From Protula sp. h YS-2021 (lineage: Eukaryota; Annelida; Polychaeta; Sabellida; Serpulidae), in contig OX457026.1 of assembly GCA_949752745.1 (NCBI GenBank), positions 32,628,911 through 32,692,910 on the forward strand: 64,000 nt of DNA, read 5' to 3'. Of the stretch, positions 63,701 through 64,000 are shown piece after piece. The translations under genes and the position numbers were made by a program. Numbering within the stretch: position 1 is the first letter of the stretch; each line of letters starts with the position of its first letter. The notes beneath the pieces were generated by a model, which made no database searches, was not told the origin of the DNA, and saw only the letters and a program-made list of their open reading frames with translations.

Positions 63701-63937
63701 CGAGAGTGGATGTGGTTACGTTCGTCAAGGGGTTCACGGTTTTATTTTTATTTCAATTTTTCTTTTTTCGGGGGCGGGGGGGGGGGGGTGAGGGGGTGGG
63801 GGCGCATTACTCGCTTCCGAGGTGGACACTTACGACAATGGAATGTATGGCTCCGATTCGGGCACAAGCCAACATGGCCACGGAGAGCTCTAATATCATG
63901 GGCATGTAGATGGCCACCCTGTCGCCTTTCTTAATGC
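49295..63937 (-). CDS. ACSS2: Acetyl-CoA synthetase (ACSS2-like), N-terminal exons outside the window, 14 exons
   Basis: Makes acetyl-CoA from acetate, ATP and CoA through acetyl-AMP. Exons on the minus strand, in order: 63937-63834, 56327-56255, 54425-54350, 54004-53863, 53607-53492, 53067-52875, 52557-52424, 51953-51821, 51459-51403, 51186-51106, 50819-50711, 50546-50455, 50206-50053, 49494-49295 (TAA). All have GT/AG borders and agree in phase: ~553 residues, so roughly 145 N-terminal residues are missing. Motifs in order: IAGAIHSIV-type start of the acyl-activating fold, [19 protein letters not shown] (P-loop, split by an intron), [56 protein letters not shown] and the catalytic-lysine motif [11 protein letters not shown]. 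Sequence along the body is closer to the cytosolic/nuclear ACSS2 type than ACSS1, but the targeting end is not visible. Intron 63833-56328 is 7.5 kb and repeat-filled. Confidence 0.96.
52182..52272. repeat. (ATT)n microsatellite
   Basis: About 30 ATT units with two single-base interruptions, inside an ACSS2 intron. Confidence 0.95.
54430..55315. other. ACSS2 intron sequence without recognised features
   Basis: Contains a G-run at 54590-54605 and a C-run at 55085-55101; no exon or element recognised. Confidence 0.45.
55316..55787. mobile_element. 472-bp element with inverted ends GGACCAGTTACCAATCC
   Basis: GGACCAGTTACCAATCC at 55316-55332 faces GGATTGGTAATTGGTCC at 55771-55787 (one mismatch). 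Inside, CCCATTTGCAAATGGGA-type palindromic phrases, TTGTCATTGGG and CCCGATTACAAAT variants are repeated in both orientations. There is no coding sequence. Another non-autonomous inverted-repeat element, in an ACSS2 intron; no target duplication could be fixed. Confidence 0.7.
57560..58107. mobile_element. 548-bp element with inverted arms of CAACTGGGCGAC repeats and an 8-bp target duplication
   Basis: The left arm (57560-57722) repeats GTCAACTGGGCGAC about eight times; the right arm (58037-58107) repeats the complement (GTCGCCCAGTTGAC) about four times. The outer ends GGTAACTGGTCAACTGGGCG and, inverted, GGTTCCTAGTTAACTGTGCG correspond. ATCTGAAT occurs immediately outside both ends (57552-57559 and 58108-58115). 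The core carries two related TTGATTGCAATA/TAATTGCAGT phrases and no ORF of note. Eight-base duplications are typical of hAT elements, but the iterated arms resemble foldback-type ends. Confidence 0.75.
58140..58415. repeat. Minisatellite-like repeats around CAAGTTTTACTGTACG
   Basis: ACAAGTTTTACTGT recurs at about 58157, 58255 and 58370, with intervening GGATCTGGAAAGT / GGTGGTCAC / TTTTTCACC phrases. Related pieces occur at 62300-62420 and, once, at 3395-3430, so this is a dispersed repeat family. Confidence 0.7.
58420..60420. other. ACSS2 intron without recognised features
   Basis: AT-rich; A-rich tract at 60000-60028. No exon or complete element seen. Confidence 0.45.
60424..60830 (-). repeat. 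Cluster of three tRNA-derived SINE-like units
   Basis: On the minus strand three tRNA-like stretches occur. Unit a (60815-60758) has TAGCTCAGTCGGTGCGGTG, a good A box, and CTGATAATCACGAGGTC, but has lost the T-arm. Unit b (60622-60549) has TAGCTGAAGCGGTAAGGTG, the same CTGATAATCACGAGGTC, and GGTTCCAGCCC as a decayed B box. Unit c (60495-60424) is different: GAGGTAGTGGTTTGCAT and AAGTTCAAACCCCGG. Units a and b share the upstream GGTCAGGCGAC and lie ~205 bases apart, a tandem arrangement. Acceptor stems do not close, so these are not functional tRNA genes. Confidence 0.65.
60930..61130. repeat. Probable mobile-element tail
   Basis: ATTTTCATAACAATCGGACC and the parallel phrase TTAAATTTCATAAAAATATAGG in sequence, followed by CACACACAACCGCTCAC, resemble a dispersed repeat end; it follows the SINE cluster. 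Confidence 0.35.
61130..62290. other. ACSS2 intron without recognised features
   Basis: Contains a short direct duplication of TTGGAGTGAAAAGAA-type sequence near 61353-61390 and nothing else recognisable. Confidence 0.45.
62290..62425. repeat. Dispersed copy of the GTTTTACTGTACG minisatellite family
   Basis: AAGTTTTACTGTACGTCCTG, GGATCTGGAAGATGATCACC, AGGTTTTACCGTATGTCC and GGATCTAGAAAGTGGTGGC are two successive units related to those at 58140-58415. Confidence 0.65.
62580..63340. repeat. Dispersed copy of the ~305-bp satellite family
   Basis: Two and a half units carry the same ordered landmarks as 9012-10745: TATCGAGATA, TTACGTCATGCGCC / GACGTTATACGCCGCA, CCTACCAAGCAACA, TCCGATGTTCAACGGCTGA and a closing GAGATATCTTGCACACAAC before AACAGACAGACACC. 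AGAATGTACAAACACAC (63296-63312) also matches the flank of the first array (10764), so the homology extends past the tandem units. Confidence 0.85.
63648..63697. repeat. (TC)n followed by poly(A)
   Basis: A ~22-base TC tract runs straight into ~29 A residues, ~135 bases from the most upstream visible ACSS2 exon. Confidence 0.95.
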
Positions 63938-64000
63938 CTGAAACATTGAATAATAATATAATACATTTTATGCGGTTTTTTAACCATCCACTACGTTTCT

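Noticed and set aside
63597..63934. Forward ORFs across the TC/A tract and G-run
   Set aside because: Low-complexity artefacts; the real coding sequence here is the minus-strand ACSS2 exon 63937-63834.

Overview
This is a eukaryotic, almost certainly animal, window. Its genes are split by many GT-AG introns, noncoding DNA is AT-rich and dense with repeats, and retrotransposon and DNA-transposon remnants are common. The mix of CR1/L2-like LINE, BEL/Pao, GTCCGTC-type short elements, tRNA-derived SINEs and small discoidin-domain genes suggests a marine invertebrate, perhaps a lophotrochozoan such as a mollusc. That assignment is an inference; no species can be read from the sequence.

Three host genes can be reconstructed by joining exons. 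(1) NOL10, + strand, 27390-45495: 21 coding exons that join in frame to 689 codons plus stop. It is a ribosome-biogenesis protein with a WD40 propeller, a NUC153 segment and an acidic/basic tail. (2) Acetyl-CoA synthetase, ACSS2-like, - strand, 63937-49295: 14 in-frame exons covering about 553 C-terminal residues; the N-terminal exons lie beyond the right edge. NOL10 and ACSS2 converge tail to tail with 3.8 kb between them. (3) A small two-exon F5/8 type C (discoidin) gene, - strand, 20888-18899, of 172 codons plus stop, with a conserved TATA box and poly(A) signals. Two broken relatives of this gene lie to its left: promoter, exon 1 and intron at 5466-7900, and the 3' end at 11880-12168. The left edge also carries the end of an intronless zinc-finger/acidic ORF that I cannot assign to a family.

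Layout. 1-3420: zinc-finger ORF, then a run of different tandem arrays. 3497-5395: an unclassified element built on an iterated GGAGACC motif in both orientations. 5466-7900: discoidin pseudogene. 9.0-10.75 kb: ~305-bp satellite, with a dispersed copy at 62.58-63.24 kb. 11.9-17.7 kb: discoidin 3' remnant abutting a truncated BEL/Pao element that is itself split by a LINE. 18.06-18.54 kb: repeat block with a tRNA-like piece. 18.9-21.4 kb: the intact discoidin gene. 21.5-27.2 kb: no recognised gene. 27.4-45.5 kb: NOL10. 49.3-63.9 kb: ACSS2.

The most interesting material is a set of non-autonomous elements whose inverted arms are built from short iterated motifs. Two have apparent target-site duplications (9 bp at 36125-37282, 8 bp at 57560-58107). 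I could not match them to a known family from the sequence alone. No CRISPR, operon or prokaryotic feature is present.
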